Below, in pieces: positions 16,078-24,315 of a stretch of DNA of 64,000 bases; the stretch's first letter is position 1; each line of letters starts with the position of its first letter. This stretch comes from Desulfomicrobium escambiense DSM 10707 (GTDB taxonomy: Bacteria; Desulfobacterota; Desulfovibrionia; Desulfovibrionales; Desulfomicrobiaceae). The notes under the pieces were generated by a model that was not told the DNA's origin, ran no database searches, and saw only the letters and a list, made by a program, of their open reading frames with translations. A program made the translations under genes and the position numbers. The stretch lies in contig NZ_AUAR01000010.1 of assembly GCF_000428825.1 (NCBI RefSeq), positions 1 through 64,000 of the forward strand. Reading direction: 5' to 3'.

Positions 16078-16553
16078 GACCGGTCAGCGCAGCATTTCTT
16101 GAATTTCTTGCCGCTGCCGCAGGGGCACGGGTCGTTGCGGCCGACCTTGGGGCTTTCGTTGCGCACGGTCTCGGTCTCGTGCTCGCCGTCGAGGTAGTAC
16201 CAGCGTCCCTCGCGGCGCACGAAACTGCTGCGTTCGGTCAGGCGCTGGGTGCCGCCCTTGTGCCGAAACGTCGCCCGGAAGCGGACCATCCCTTCATCCC
16301 CGTCCTCGGAGGCCTCCAGGATTTCGAGGTTCAGCCAGTCCGTGTCCCGGTTCCAGCGCCGGATGTCTTCCTCGTGGAATTCCTCCTGGTGCTCCTCGAC
16401 CATGGACTCCCGCAGATGGGCCATCTCGTTGCGGGTGAAGGCCGTGAAGCGCGAGCGCATCAGGGCTTCGGGGGTGGGGGCGACGGTTTCGCCGGCGATG
16501 ACGGGGCCGCAGCAGTTTTCGTAGGCCAGGCCGGAGCGGCAGGGGCAGTCCAT
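16074..16553 (-). CDS. ychJ: YchJ-family protein with SEC-C zinc motifs at both ends
   Basis: A 159-residue protein. The N-terminal SEC-C motif is [15 protein letters not shown]; the middle is an NTF2-like domain ([41 protein letters not shown]); the C-terminal SEC-C motif is [20 protein letters not shown] motifs bind zinc and are found in SecA and many stand-alone proteins; the function of YchJ is unknown. It starts at 16553, one base after the nifX-like stop, and its stop overlaps the DUF401 start. Confidence 0.9.
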   Translation of the reverse strand: MDCPCRSGLAYENCCGPVIAGETVAPTPEALMRSRFTAFTRNEMAHLRESMVEEHQEEFHEEDIRRWNRDTDWLNLEILEASEDGDEGMVRFRATFRHKGGTQRLTERSSFVRREGRWYYLDGEHETETVRNESPKVGRNDPCPCGSGKKFKKCCADRS

Positions 16554-16554
16554 G

Positions 16555-16917
16555 TTACGCATCCTCGTGGCTGCAGCCTTCGTGAGTGCACAAGATGGGC
16601 TGGTCGGCGATCGCGCCGCGTGCCCAGTCCCCGAGCACGTCGCGGACATCGCCCACGCAGCCTCTGACGACCGTGATGCCGTGTTCGGCCATCTTGCTGA
16701 TGGCGCCCTGGCCGATGTTGCCAACGAGCATGATGGTCACGCCCTTACCCTGCATGGTCACGCCCACGGTGGACTTGCAGCCGCAGCCCGAAGGCGGGAG
16801 GAAGGTTTCCTCCTCGACGATGCCCTTGTCGTTGTCGAGGGTGAATATGGTGAAGGTCCGGGCATGGCCGAAGTGCTCGTCGACGCGTTTTCCGGCGGTG
16901 GGAATGGCGATTTTCAT
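16555..16917 (-). CDS. NifX/NifB-type dinitrogenase-cofactor family protein
   Basis: A 120-residue member of the NifB/NifX/NafY superfamily (PF02579): [21 protein letters not shown] at the N-terminus with the conserved His of [21 protein letters not shown] with a Cys-x-Cys, and [23 protein letters not shown]. The C-terminus has an additional THEGCSHED metal-type tail. Such proteins bind Fe-S or FeMo-co-like clusters; many occur in organisms without nitrogenase. It leads the nifX-ychJ-DUF401 operon and diverges from the CMD-family gene. No nif genes are in the window. Confidence 0.88.
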   Translation of the reverse strand: MKIAIPTAGKRVDEHFGHARTFTIFTLDNDKGIVEEETFLPPSGCGCKSTVGVTMQGKGVTIMLVGNIGQGAISKMAEHGITVVRGCVGDVRDVLGDWARGAIADQPILCTHEGCSHEDA

Positions 16918-17017
16918 GGCAAAACTCCTTGTTTTTCGGATCAGGTTGCCCGTATGATCGTTTCACACCGACGTCAATGTGCGACAGGGCGGAGAAAAGC
17001 TCCGCAGGAGGCTGGAA

Positions 17018-17329
17018 ATGAGCGAAGGAAAGCCGAAACATTATCGGAAATTGCAGGAGATGTACCCGGATCTGATCGGCGCCGCCGAAACCCTGGGCAG
17101 GACGGCCCAGGAGGCGGGGCCGCTGGGCGAGAAGGAGATGCAGCTGGTCCAGCTCGGGGCGTCCGTGGCCCTGCGGTCCGAGGGCGCCGTGCGTAGCCAT
17201 GCTCGCCGGGCCTTGCAGGCCGGGGCGACGGCCGCGGAGGTGCGGCACGCGGTCATCATCTTGACCAGCACCATCGGATTCCCTACCGTCGCGGCGGCCC
17301 TGGACTGGCTGGAAAAGGTCCTCGAATAG
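17018..17329 (+). CDS. Carboxymuconolactone decarboxylase-family protein lacking the CxxC
   Basis: A 103-residue AhpD/CMD-fold protein. The core helix pair reads LVQLGASVALRSEGAVRSHARRALQAGAT, then EVRHAVIILTSTIGFPTVAAAL. In redox-active relatives the region before the conserved His is CxxCxxxH; here both cysteines are missing, so peroxidase or disulfide activity is unlikely. A binding or decarboxylase-like role is possible. The ATG at 17018 has CAGGAGG upstream; an earlier GTG is less well placed. It diverges from the nifX-like gene. Confidence 0.85.
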   Translation: MSEGKPKHYRKLQEMYPDLIGAAETLGRTAQEAGPLGEKEMQLVQLGASVALRSEGAVRSHARRALQAGATAAEVRHAVIILTSTIGFPTVAAALDWLEKVLE

Positions 17330-17356
17330 CCCTTTTTCGAACCTGATGTTATGGAG

Positions 17357-17382
17357 AGCGGCCTCATGGGGCCGCTTTCGCT
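17357..17382 (+). terminator. Terminator-like hairpin between CMD gene and ridA
   Basis: Perfect stem AGCGGCC / GGCCGCT with a six-base loop and a short T-containing tail (TTCGCTT). It ends 12 bases before the ridA start and may allow partial readthrough. Confidence 0.6.
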
Positions 17383-17393
17383 TGGAGTGCACC

Positions 17394-17783
17394 ATGCAGA
17401 AAATGGAATTCATCGCCACGGACAAGGCTCCGGCCGCCGTGGGTCCCTACTCCCAGGCCGTGCGCACCGCGGGATTCGTCTACGTCAGCGGCCAACTGGG
17501 CCTCGTGCCCGCCACGGGCGCCTTCGCCGGCCCGGATTTCGAGGCCCAGGCCCGTCAGTCCCTGGCAAACGTGGGCGCCATCCTGGCCGCTGCCGGGTGC
17601 GGCGTGACCGACGTCGTCAGCGTGGACGTGTTCGTCACGGACCTGTCCAACTTCAAACTCTTCAACGCCATCTACGACGAATTCATGGCCGGACACAGGC
17701 CGGCCCGCGCCGCCGTGCAGGTCTCGGCCCTGCCCCTTGGCGGAGTGGTCGAAGTGAAGTGCGTGGCCGTGGCCCGGCCCTAA
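17394..17783 (+). CDS. ridA: RidA-family enamine/imine deaminase
   Basis: A 129-residue RidA (YjgF/YER057c) protein: KAPAAVGPYSQAVR, VYVSGQLGLVP, DVVSVDVFVTDLSNF and RPARAAVQVSALPLGG. The arginine of the last motif binds the substrate carboxylate in true RidA, so enamine/imine deamination is likely. These reactive products come from PLP enzymes acting on serine or threonine. It precedes the LOG-family gene by 9 bases. TTGGAG lies upstream of the ATG. Confidence 0.95.
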   Translation: MQKMEFIATDKAPAAVGPYSQAVRTAGFVYVSGQLGLVPATGAFAGPDFEAQARQSLANVGAILAAAGCGVTDVVSVDVFVTDLSNFKLFNAIYDEFMAGHRPARAAVQVSALPLGGVVEVKCVAVARP

Positions 17784-17792
17784 GGAACATTC

Positions 17793-18692
17793 ATGGTCAA
17801 CAAGCGAACCCGCCGTTTCGGCGTTTTCCCCTCGGCCAACGAGGACGCCCAGGCCGCCCAGCGGCACAAGGGCACGCCCCAGTGCACCTCCGACTCCTAC
17901 CGTCTGGCCTTCCAGGATCAGGAGTTTCTGCTGCGTCAGGAACTGCGGCCCGTGCGCCTGCAGCTGGAACTGCTCAAGCCCGAACTGACCCTGCAGGAGC
18001 ACCAGATCGAGTCGACCATCGTCGTCTTCGGCAGCGCCCGCATTCTCGACCCCGAGCAGGCCAGCATCCGGCTGGAGAAGGTCATGGACGGGCTGAAGAA
18101 GAACCCCGACGACCTCGTGCTGCAGCAGGAACTCGTCCGGGCCCGCACGGCCATGACCAACAGCCGGTACTACTCCGAGGCCCGCAAGCTCGGACGGCTC
18201 ATCGCCGAGAGCATGGACAGGCACGGGCACGTGGTCGTGACCGGCGGGGGCGGCGGCATCATGGGTGCGGCCAACCAGGGCGCCCACGACGTGGACGCCA
18301 TCAGCATCGGCATGAACATCGTCCTGCCCTTCGAGCAGGAGCCCAACCCCTACATCACCCCGGAGCTGAGCTTCCAGTTCCACTACTTCGCCATCCGCAA
18401 GATGCACCTCTTGATGCGGGCCAAGGCCATGGTGGCCTTCCCTGGCGGCTTCGGGACCATGGACGAGCTCTTCGAGACCCTGACCCTCATCCAGACGCGC
18501 AAGGTCAAGCCCATCCCGGTCCTGCTCTTCGGCCGGCGATTCTGGCAGAAGGTCATCAATTTCGAGGCGCTGGTGGAGGAGGGCACCATCAACGAGGAGG
18601 ATCTGAAGATCTTCCGCTACGTCAGCACGGCCGAGGAGGCCTGGGAGATCATCTCGGCCAGCAACGGGCCGACCACGGACGGCAAGTACTAG
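17793..18692 (+). CDS. LOG-family (TIGR00730-type) nucleotide phosphoribohydrolase with N-terminal extension
   Basis: A 299-residue Rossmann-fold protein. The core begins about residue 75 (STIVVFGSARILDPE) and includes VVVTGGGGGIMGAANQGA, the catalytic PGGFGTMDELFETLT, and a C-terminal helix. LOG proteins hydrolyse nucleoside 5'-monophosphates and are also called lysine decarboxylase-like by mistake. The first 75 residues and an insertion of about 40 residues between FGSAR and the next helix make it longer than the 190-residue family norm; this longer form is widespread in bacteria. It follows ridA on the same strand. Confidence 0.9.
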   Translation: MVNKRTRRFGVFPSANEDAQAAQRHKGTPQCTSDSYRLAFQDQEFLLRQELRPVRLQLELLKPELTLQEHQIESTIVVFGSARILDPEQASIRLEKVMDGLKKNPDDLVLQQELVRARTAMTNSRYYSEARKLGRLIAESMDRHGHVVVTGGGGGIMGAANQGAHDVDAISIGMNIVLPFEQEPNPYITPELSFQFHYFAIRKMHLLMRAKAMVAFPGGFGTMDELFETLTLIQTRKVKPIPVLLFGRRFWQKVINFEALVEEGTINEEDLKIFRYVSTAEEAWEIISASNGPTTDGKY

Positions 18693-18693
18693 C

Positions 18694-19305
18694 TCAGTTC
18701 CCCACCGCCCCGCGCACGTCGGAGATGATCCGTCCCGAGAGCGTGCGCATGACCCGGCTCATGGCTTCGACCACCGAGCCGGGATTTTTTTTGGCGCTGG
18801 GCTCGGACCCGCGGTAGGTGCGCTGGAACAGGACCATGTCGGGCGCGGAGGCGGCCCGCAGGTCCAGCAGGGTGACGGTCAGTTCGGCCGTGGCCAGCCA
18901 GCGGTCCTGGCCGTCCACCTCCAGCCATTCTTCGACCATGCCCTCGATGCGGTGGGTTGCCGGCAGGGCCGAACCCGGCCCGGTCACGGCCAGGAACAGG
19001 CCGCTGGCCTGCAGGTCGCGGCGCAGGTAGTCGGCGGCCAGGATCTGGGGCGCACTGCGCCACTGGTGGTAATGGTATTCCTGCCGGCCGAAGGACAGGT
19101 CGCGGTAGATGATCTTGGCCGTGTTGTACTCCGGGGCCACGCCGAAGCGGCTCACGCTGACGACGGCCTGCGTCCGTTCCCCGGACACCGCCGGGGGGTC
19201 GTACTCCAGGGTGTAGTAGCGGGTGTCGGGCGCTGCGGTGCGGGCCGCGCCGCAGCCCGTCAGGGCCAGGACGAGGATGGCGAGGGCGATCAGGCGGATG
19301 TGCAT
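18694..19305 (-). CDS. ABC-transport auxiliary lipoprotein (PqiC/DUF330-like)
   Basis: A 203-residue protein with a lipoprotein signal ending LALTGC, then TRYYTLEYDPP, SVSRFGVAPEYNTAKIIYR and YLRRDLQASGLF, typical of the PqiC-like lipoproteins that accompany MCE transporters. It is expected to be anchored in the outer membrane facing the periplasm. It is the last gene of the four-gene lipid-transport operon, 6 bases after the MCE gene. Its stop lies one base from the stop of the convergent LOG-family gene, with no separate terminator visible. Confidence 0.88.
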   Translation of the reverse strand: MHIRLIALAILVLALTGCGAARTAAPDTRYYTLEYDPPAVSGERTQAVVSVSRFGVAPEYNTAKIIYRDLSFGRQEYHYHQWRSAPQILAADYLRRDLQASGLFLAVTGPGSALPATHRIEGMVEEWLEVDGQDRWLATAELTVTLLDLRAASAPDMVLFQRTYRGSEPSAKKNPGSVVEAMSRVMRTLSGRIISDVRGAVGN

Positions 19306-19311
19306 GGTATT

Positions 19312-20322
19312 CTACTCCTCGGTTGCCCGGGGGGCTTTGGGTTCTCCGAACAGGAGCTGAGCGGGCTGGTCCTTCACGCTCGTGATGAGGGAGTTCAGGT
19401 TACCCGAGGTCTGTTCCAGGTTCTCGGCTGTGGCGGACAGTCTGTCTTCGAGGTCGCGGATGGTGGCCTGCATCTGCAGCATGGTCGCCTGGCTCTGGGT
19501 CATGAAGGCGTCGGTTTTGAGGGCCGCACCGGCCAGGGCGCCCATGGTCGTGTCGACGTGCGGCCGGTTGGCGTCGAGCATGGCCTGGAACTGCGCCAGC
19601 ACGGCGTCCATGCGCGTCAGCTCCTCGGCGGCCTTGTCCATGAGCCTGCGCGAGGCCTCGATGCTGCCGTCCACGTTCCTGGCCATGGACTGCAGGCGCT
19701 GCGGGCTGGCGGCGGCGTTGATACTGGCCAGGAGCGTGCGGATGTCCGCGGAAATGTCGCCGATGCGGGCCTGGGCCACGGCGTTGTCCAGGGAGCTGAA
19801 GGCGTTTTTGGCCTGGTCGGAGATCCCCCTGAAGTCGATGGCCTTGATCTGGGCGGCGATGTCGTTGATCTCCCGGAACAGCTTGCGGATGTCCGAGGGC
19901 TTGGAGGCGATGACCGGGTGTTCCGGAGTGAAGTCGAGGGCCGGCGTCGGGCCGTCCAGGGGCGTGCGCTTGTCGATCTCCACGAACATGGCGCCGGTGA
20001 TGCCGACGTTGGAGATGGCCGCGACGCTGCCCGCGAAGCGCTTCTCGTCACCCGCGTGATCGTCGTCCACCTGGATGACGACCTCGATGAGGTGGTAGTC
20101 CGGCGCGATGCGGATGGCCTGGACGCGGCCCACGGGCACGCCGCGGTACTTGACCGGCGAGTCGACGTTCAGCCCCTGCACGGACTCGTCGAAGTAGGTC
20201 ACGTAGAGTTCGCCCTTGCGCAGGAAGGAGGTCATGCCCAGCCAGATGATGGCCAGGGTGGCCAGGCCGAGCCCGGCGGTCATGAACAGGCCTACGGAAA
20301 AATTGACGCGAGCGGAAGCCAT
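19312..20322 (-). CDS. MlaD-family MCE-domain protein
   Basis: A 336-residue protein with one N-terminal membrane anchor (NFSVGLFMTAGLGLATLAII). Residues 38-115 are the MCE domain (VTYFDESVQGLNVDSPVKYRG, the GVPVGRV loop, and a strand ending GITGAMFVEI). Residues 150-310 form a long helical, coiled-coil tail. MCE proteins form hexameric rings carrying phospholipids across the periplasm. It shares one base with the ATPase gene stop, so translation is coupled. The operon as a whole is a Mla-type retrograde or anterograde lipid transporter. Confidence 0.93.
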   Translation of the reverse strand: MASARVNFSVGLFMTAGLGLATLAIIWLGMTSFLRKGELYVTYFDESVQGLNVDSPVKYRGVPVGRVQAIRIAPDYHLIEVVIQVDDDHAGDEKRFAGSVAAISNVGITGAMFVEIDKRTPLDGPTPALDFTPEHPVIASKPSDIRKLFREINDIAAQIKAIDFRGISDQAKNAFSSLDNAVAQARIGDISADIRTLLASINAAASPQRLQSMARNVDGSIEASRRLMDKAAEELTRMDAVLAQFQAMLDANRPHVDTTMGALAGAALKTDAFMTQSQATMLQMQATIRDLEDRLSATAENLEQTSGNLNSLITSVKDQPAQLLFGEPKAPRATEE

Positions 20323-21077
20323 TATCCCTCCATCCCGGGCTGGCGGTTGAAGAATTGGCGCACGAAGGGGTGCGCGCTTTTTTCCTTGAGTTCGTGCGGG
20401 TCGCCTTCAGCGATGATGGATTTCGACGCCGCGTCGAGCATGACCACCCGCGAGGCGATGGTCAGGATGGAGGACAGCTCGTGGGTCACGACCACGAAGG
20501 TCGTGCCCAGGGTCCGGTTGAGGCGCAGAATGAGCGCGTCGAGTCCGGCCGAACTGATGGGGTCCAGGCCGGCCGAGGGCTCGTCCAGGAAGAGGATCTC
20601 TGGGTTCAGGGCCAGGGCGCGGGCGATGGCGGCCCGCTTCCTCATGCCGCCCGAGAGTTCCTCGGGCAGATGATGCTCGAAGCCCTCCAGCCCGACCTGG
20701 CGCAGCTTGAGGCGGACCAGGTCGTCCACGGCCCGTCCCCGAAGGCCCGAGTACTCGGTGATGGGCAGGGCCACGTTCTCGCCCAGGGTCATGGAGGAAA
20801 AGAGCGCCCCTCCCTGGTACATGACGCCGATGCGGGCCAGAATGCGTCTGTAGGATGCGTCGTCTGGGTTCATGTTCATGCCGGCGATGCTGATGCCTCC
20901 GGCCATGGGCCTGTACAGTCCGACCATGTGCTTGAGCAGGGTCGACTTGCCGCAGCCGCTGCCGCCGAGGATGACGAAGACTTCGCCGGCGTGGATGTCG
21001 AAATTCAGGTCGCGCATGACGACATGGTCCCCGAAGCCCATGGTCAGACCTCGTACGGTGATGACGGGCGCGCTCAT
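20322..21077 (-). CDS. MlaF-type ABC transporter ATPase
   Basis: A 251-residue ATP-binding subunit: Walker A GGSGCGKST at about residues 36-44, LSGGMRKRAAIARAL signature, Walker B ILFLDEPSAGLD, and the switch histidine in FVVVTHELSS. The start and stop both overlap its neighbours by 4 and 1 bases, so it is translated with the permease. It energises lipid transport from the cytoplasmic face of the inner membrane. Confidence 0.95.
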   Translation of the reverse strand: MSAPVITVRGLTMGFGDHVVMRDLNFDIHAGEVFVILGGSGCGKSTLLKHMVGLYRPMAGGISIAGMNMNPDDASYRRILARIGVMYQGGALFSSMTLGENVALPITEYSGLRGRAVDDLVRLKLRQVGLEGFEHHLPEELSGGMRKRAAIARALALNPEILFLDEPSAGLDPISSAGLDALILRLNRTLGTTFVVVTHELSSILTIASRVVMLDAASKSIIAEGDPHELKEKSAHPFVRQFFNRQPGMEG

Positions 21078-22198
21078 GGCCGCCAGTACCTCAGGATGAC
21101 GGCCAGAATGGAGTCCGTCAGGACGACCAGGAAGATGCTTGTGACCACGGCCGAGGTCGTGGCCTGGCCGACGCTGGCCGCCCCGCCACGCACGCGGTAG
21201 CCCTTGAAGCAGCCCACCGTGGAGATGAGCACTGCGAAGATGACGCTTTTGAACAGCCCCCAGTTGATGTCGAAGATGGACAGGGTGCTCATGGTCTGGG
21301 TCATGTAGGCGTTCAGGGTCAGGTTCAGGGTCCCCACGCCGATGACGAGGCCGCCGGCGATGGCGAAGAGGTTGGAAAAAACCGTCAGCAGCGGCACGAC
21401 CAGGACCGAGGCGATGACCTTGGGGGCCACGAGGAACATGGCCGGCTTGAAGCCCATGGTGATCAGGGCGTCGACTTCCTCGGATACCTTCATGGTCCCG
21501 ATTTCGGCGGCAAAGGCCGAGCCCGAACGCCCGGCCACGATGATGGCCGTCATGATGGGGCCCAGCTCCCGGACCATGGCCAGGGCCACCAGGGACGCTA
21601 CGTAGATGTTGGCCCCGAACTGCTGCAGCTGCACCGCGGACATGAAGGCCATGATCAGCCCCAGCAGAAAGCTGATCAGGCCGACGATGGGCAGGGCGTC
21701 CACCCCGACGCGCTGCATGTAGGAGATCGTGTCACCGAGGCGCAGCCGTCCGGGGTGGATCAGGAGGGAGGCCAGGGCCGTGGTCGTCTCGCCGACGAAG
21801 GCGACGTGGCTGGCGGTCTGGTCGACGACATACATGGTCTTTTCGCCGAAGCGTGTCAGCAGGTCCGGCCTGACGCGGCGGACGGGGCCGGGCTCGGGCG
21901 GGGAGTCCAGGCGCAGGAAATTCAGGAGTTCACGGACGTGGTCCGGGGTGCGCTCCATTTCGAGCTTCCCGCCTGACGCATCGGCCAGGCGCCTGAGCTC
22001 CATGATGACCAGGGCGCCGCAGTCGTCCATGCGCGTCACCCCGCCCAGATCGACGCGTATGCGCTGCGGCAGGGGACGGGGGGCGTTCGCGAGCCGGTCC
22101 AGGATTGTCGGGACGGACTGCAGGTTCAGCGCGCCCCGCAACGTCAGGGACAGGGCGTCGGACCCGATGGAAATGTCGAGGTCGGCTGTGTTCTTCAT
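21074..22198 (-). CDS. MlaE-type ABC permease with N-terminal STAS domain
   Basis: A 374-residue fusion. Residues 5-100 form a STAS domain (LRGALNLQSVPTILDRL, RVDLGGVTRMDDCGALVIMEL), a job done by the separate MlaB protein in E. coli. Residues 115-370 are the MlaE permease (VGVDALPIVGLISFLLGLIM, AALAMVRELGPIMTAIIVAGR-like LVALAMVRELGPIM, RGGAASVGQATTSAVV). It is the first gene of the operon and would form the inner-membrane channel. The STAS part likely stabilises the ATPase. Confidence 0.94.
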   Translation of the reverse strand: MKNTADLDISIGSDALSLTLRGALNLQSVPTILDRLANAPRPLPQRIRVDLGGVTRMDDCGALVIMELRRLADASGGKLEMERTPDHVRELLNFLRLDSPPEPGPVRRVRPDLLTRFGEKTMYVVDQTASHVAFVGETTTALASLLIHPGRLRLGDTISYMQRVGVDALPIVGLISFLLGLIMAFMSAVQLQQFGANIYVASLVALAMVRELGPIMTAIIVAGRSGSAFAAEIGTMKVSEEVDALITMGFKPAMFLVAPKVIASVLVVPLLTVFSNLFAIAGGLVIGVGTLNLTLNAYMTQTMSTLSIFDINWGLFKSVIFAVLISTVGCFKGYRVRGGAASVGQATTSAVVTSIFLVVLTDSILAVILRYWRP

Positions 22199-22397
22199 GG
22201 TGCGGTCGAATTGTTCGATATTCGGAACTCATAGCCGAGGGCGGACAGGTCGTCTACACTGCGGGGACGCCGTCCGGCGCCTTGTGACGGGATTCCCGAT
22301 CTTGAAACTGCGAACGGGGTGTGAGAAAGGGGGCTGAACAGGTCGCGGTATCGTCCATCCTGCCGCGGTCCCCCCACCATGTAACCGGAAGTTTTTC

Positions 22398-23546
22398 ATG
22401 ACCCTTCGCCTTCTCTGCCTTCTGGCCGCCCTGGTTCTCGGGTTCGCGGCCCCTGTCCGTGCCGAGTCCCTGCCGTCCGTCCCGGAGTCCCTGTACCCCG
22501 AACTCGAATATCTCCTGACCGTGCCCCAGGGATCGGCCGACCTCGCCGCCGACAAGCTGAACGGCATCGTGTCGTTTGTGGCTTCCACCCCGCAGGACAC
22601 GAGCATGGCCATGCGGGACCGCGACAAGGCCTCGGGCGCCTTTCACGCCTTCACCCTGCGCGGGAGTCTGGCGCGGGTCGTGGACTACGCCTACAATCCT
22701 GACATCCCGGTCTACGTGACCATGCCGTCCTCGGTGCGGGAGCAGGAGTGGCTCGACCCGGCCACCCGTGACGCCCTGAGGGGCCTGTCGCGGGCCGTAG
22801 AGCAGGGCGGCTCTTTCATGTTGCGCGGTCGCGAGCGCGAGATCATCACGCCCGACGCCAACACGGGCGGCTACTACGCCTACAAGCAGGACCGGGCCCT
22901 GAGCGTCTTTCCCGGCCCGAAGGGGCCGATCATCGTCTCCGTGGCCTGCCAGAACGAGCCCTCGGACATCGGCCGCAAGGGCTTCGTGGTGGGGCCCGAC
23001 TCCGACTGGAACTACCTCTACTCGGCCGAGACCGGGCTGACCAAGACGGGCCTGGGTTGGGTCGATTCCTACATGTACAAGGCCTACTCGGTCCTCGTGC
23101 TCGTCTCCGACACCGAAGCCGGCGTCGTGCGCGCCGGATCCTTCAAATGGCTGAACGCGGGTTGGGCCAAGGTCAACATGGTCAAGCAAATGCACATCGT
23201 CAATGGCATCAAGCGCTTCGCCGCGGATTTCAAGGCCGTTCTCGAATCCCCCCGTCTGCCGCAGGCCGGGGAACTGGCCGCCATGTACAGGGAACTGCAG
23301 GGGGATAGCCCCGAGAGCCTGCGCGCCCAGGTCGCCCCCTACCTCGACGCCATCGCCACCGGCGGGTCGTCCTCGTCCCTGGCGGGGCCCTTCAAGCAGT
23401 TGCTGGCCTCGGGCGAGTACCTGCGGGACATGAGCCGGGAGGAGATGGTCAAGATCGTGCTCAAGGAATTCCTCAAACAGCGCCTCGGCCGGCAGACCCT
23501 GATCCAGGTCGCCCGGGCCGGGACGCCCGGGACGACGCACCCCTGA
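22398..23546 (+). CDS. Secreted protein of unknown function
   Basis: A 382-residue protein with a clear signal peptide (LLCLLAALVLGFAAPVRAE, cleavage after RAE or VRA). No catalytic motif or known domain is recognised. The mature part is mixed alpha/beta with GGYYAYKQDRALSVFPGP, VSVACQNEPSDIGRKGF and WNYLYSAETGLTKTGLGW; the C-terminal third is helical and charged. It is probably periplasmic. The gene diverges from the Mla-type operon and precedes, on the same strand, a recombinase-tail-like gene and the amidoligase pair, but gaps of 150 and 180 bases make a shared operon uncertain. Confidence 0.75.
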   Translation: MTLRLLCLLAALVLGFAAPVRAESLPSVPESLYPELEYLLTVPQGSADLAADKLNGIVSFVASTPQDTSMAMRDRDKASGAFHAFTLRGSLARVVDYAYNPDIPVYVTMPSSVREQEWLDPATRDALRGLSRAVEQGGSFMLRGREREIITPDANTGGYYAYKQDRALSVFPGPKGPIIVSVACQNEPSDIGRKGFVVGPDSDWNYLYSAETGLTKTGLGWVDSYMYKAYSVLVLVSDTEAGVVRAGSFKWLNAGWAKVNMVKQMHIVNGIKRFAADFKAVLESPRLPQAGELAAMYRELQGDSPESLRAQVAPYLDAIATGGSSSSLAGPFKQLLASGEYLRDMSREEMVKIVLKEFLKQRLGRQTLIQVARAGTPGTTHP

Positions 23547-23696
23547 CCTGCGGTCCGTCCTGACAACCCCGCCTCGGGCGGCCCGGAGCTCCATGGCTGA
23601 CAGCGCGCGTTTCGAGTCAAATCGGGATCCGGTTTCCCTCGGGCCGGCGTGCACCGTACGTCCTCGCTCGGGCCCTGCGCCGAAGGGGAGGCGGGC

Positions 23697-24134
23697 GTGA
23701 CCCGGCCCGGCGACGAGGCGCGCCAGCGGGCCCGCGGCATTCGCGACGAGGCACTTTCCCGGCTTGCCCAGCGGGACCGGGACTCCATCGACCATCTGCG
23801 GGCCGAACTGGCCGAAATGAAGGCCATGTTGCACAGGCAGGCCGAGCAGCTCGCAACTCTGACGACCCTGGTCTCCTCCCTTTCCGTCACGGCCTCCGGA
23901 CCCGAAGACGCTCCCCCCGCATCCACCCCCCGCCCCTTGTCCGGCGCCAAGCGCGCCGCCCTCGAACGCATCCGCGACCTGCGCCGCCAGGATCTGTCTT
24001 TCGCGCGCATCTGCGAGATCTTCCAGGCGGAGCAAATCCCGACGCTGTCAGGGGACGGGCAGTGGTCCAAGGGCACCTTGTGGAACCTCTGGCGCAACCA
24101 CGGCCACCAGCTCGGCACGGCCGACAGGGACTGA
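23697..24134 (+). CDS. Small coiled-coil protein with recombinase-like C-terminal helix-turn-helix
   Basis: A 145-residue protein starting at a GTG with GGGGAGG five bases upstream. Residues 20-65 are a coiled coil (IDHLRAELAEMKAMLHRQAEQ). Residues 85-140 (LERIRDLRRQDLSFARICEIF, then EQIPTLSGDGQWSKGTLWNLW) match the DNA-binding tail of large serine recombinases, in which a helix pair is followed by IPT...W....V..IL.N. The catalytic domain is absent. It is likely a DNA-binding protein derived from, or similar to, a recombinase tail; its target is unknown. Confidence 0.65.
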   Translation: MTRPGDEARQRARGIRDEALSRLAQRDRDSIDHLRAELAEMKAMLHRQAEQLATLTTLVSSLSVTASGPEDAPPASTPRPLSGAKRAALERIRDLRRQDLSFARICEIFQAEQIPTLSGDGQWSKGTLWNLWRNHGHQLGTADRD

Positions 24135-24315
24135 CTCCGCCGTCGCGTCTGCCGCAACCCATCCTCAGCATTCCCTGACCCGCACCGCCAAGGGGCTGGA
24201 TAACCAGGCCGATTCGTGGGATGGGATATTCACGTGTTCGACGCGTCAGGACAACGTCCCGGCCTGCGCGCGGCGGGTTTCTGGCATCGGGCGGGATTGA
24301 TGGCGAGAGACGTTC

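Noticed and set aside
16555-16917. Nitrogen fixation
   Set aside because: A NifX-like protein alone is common in non-diazotrophs; no nifH, nifD, nifK or nifB is present.
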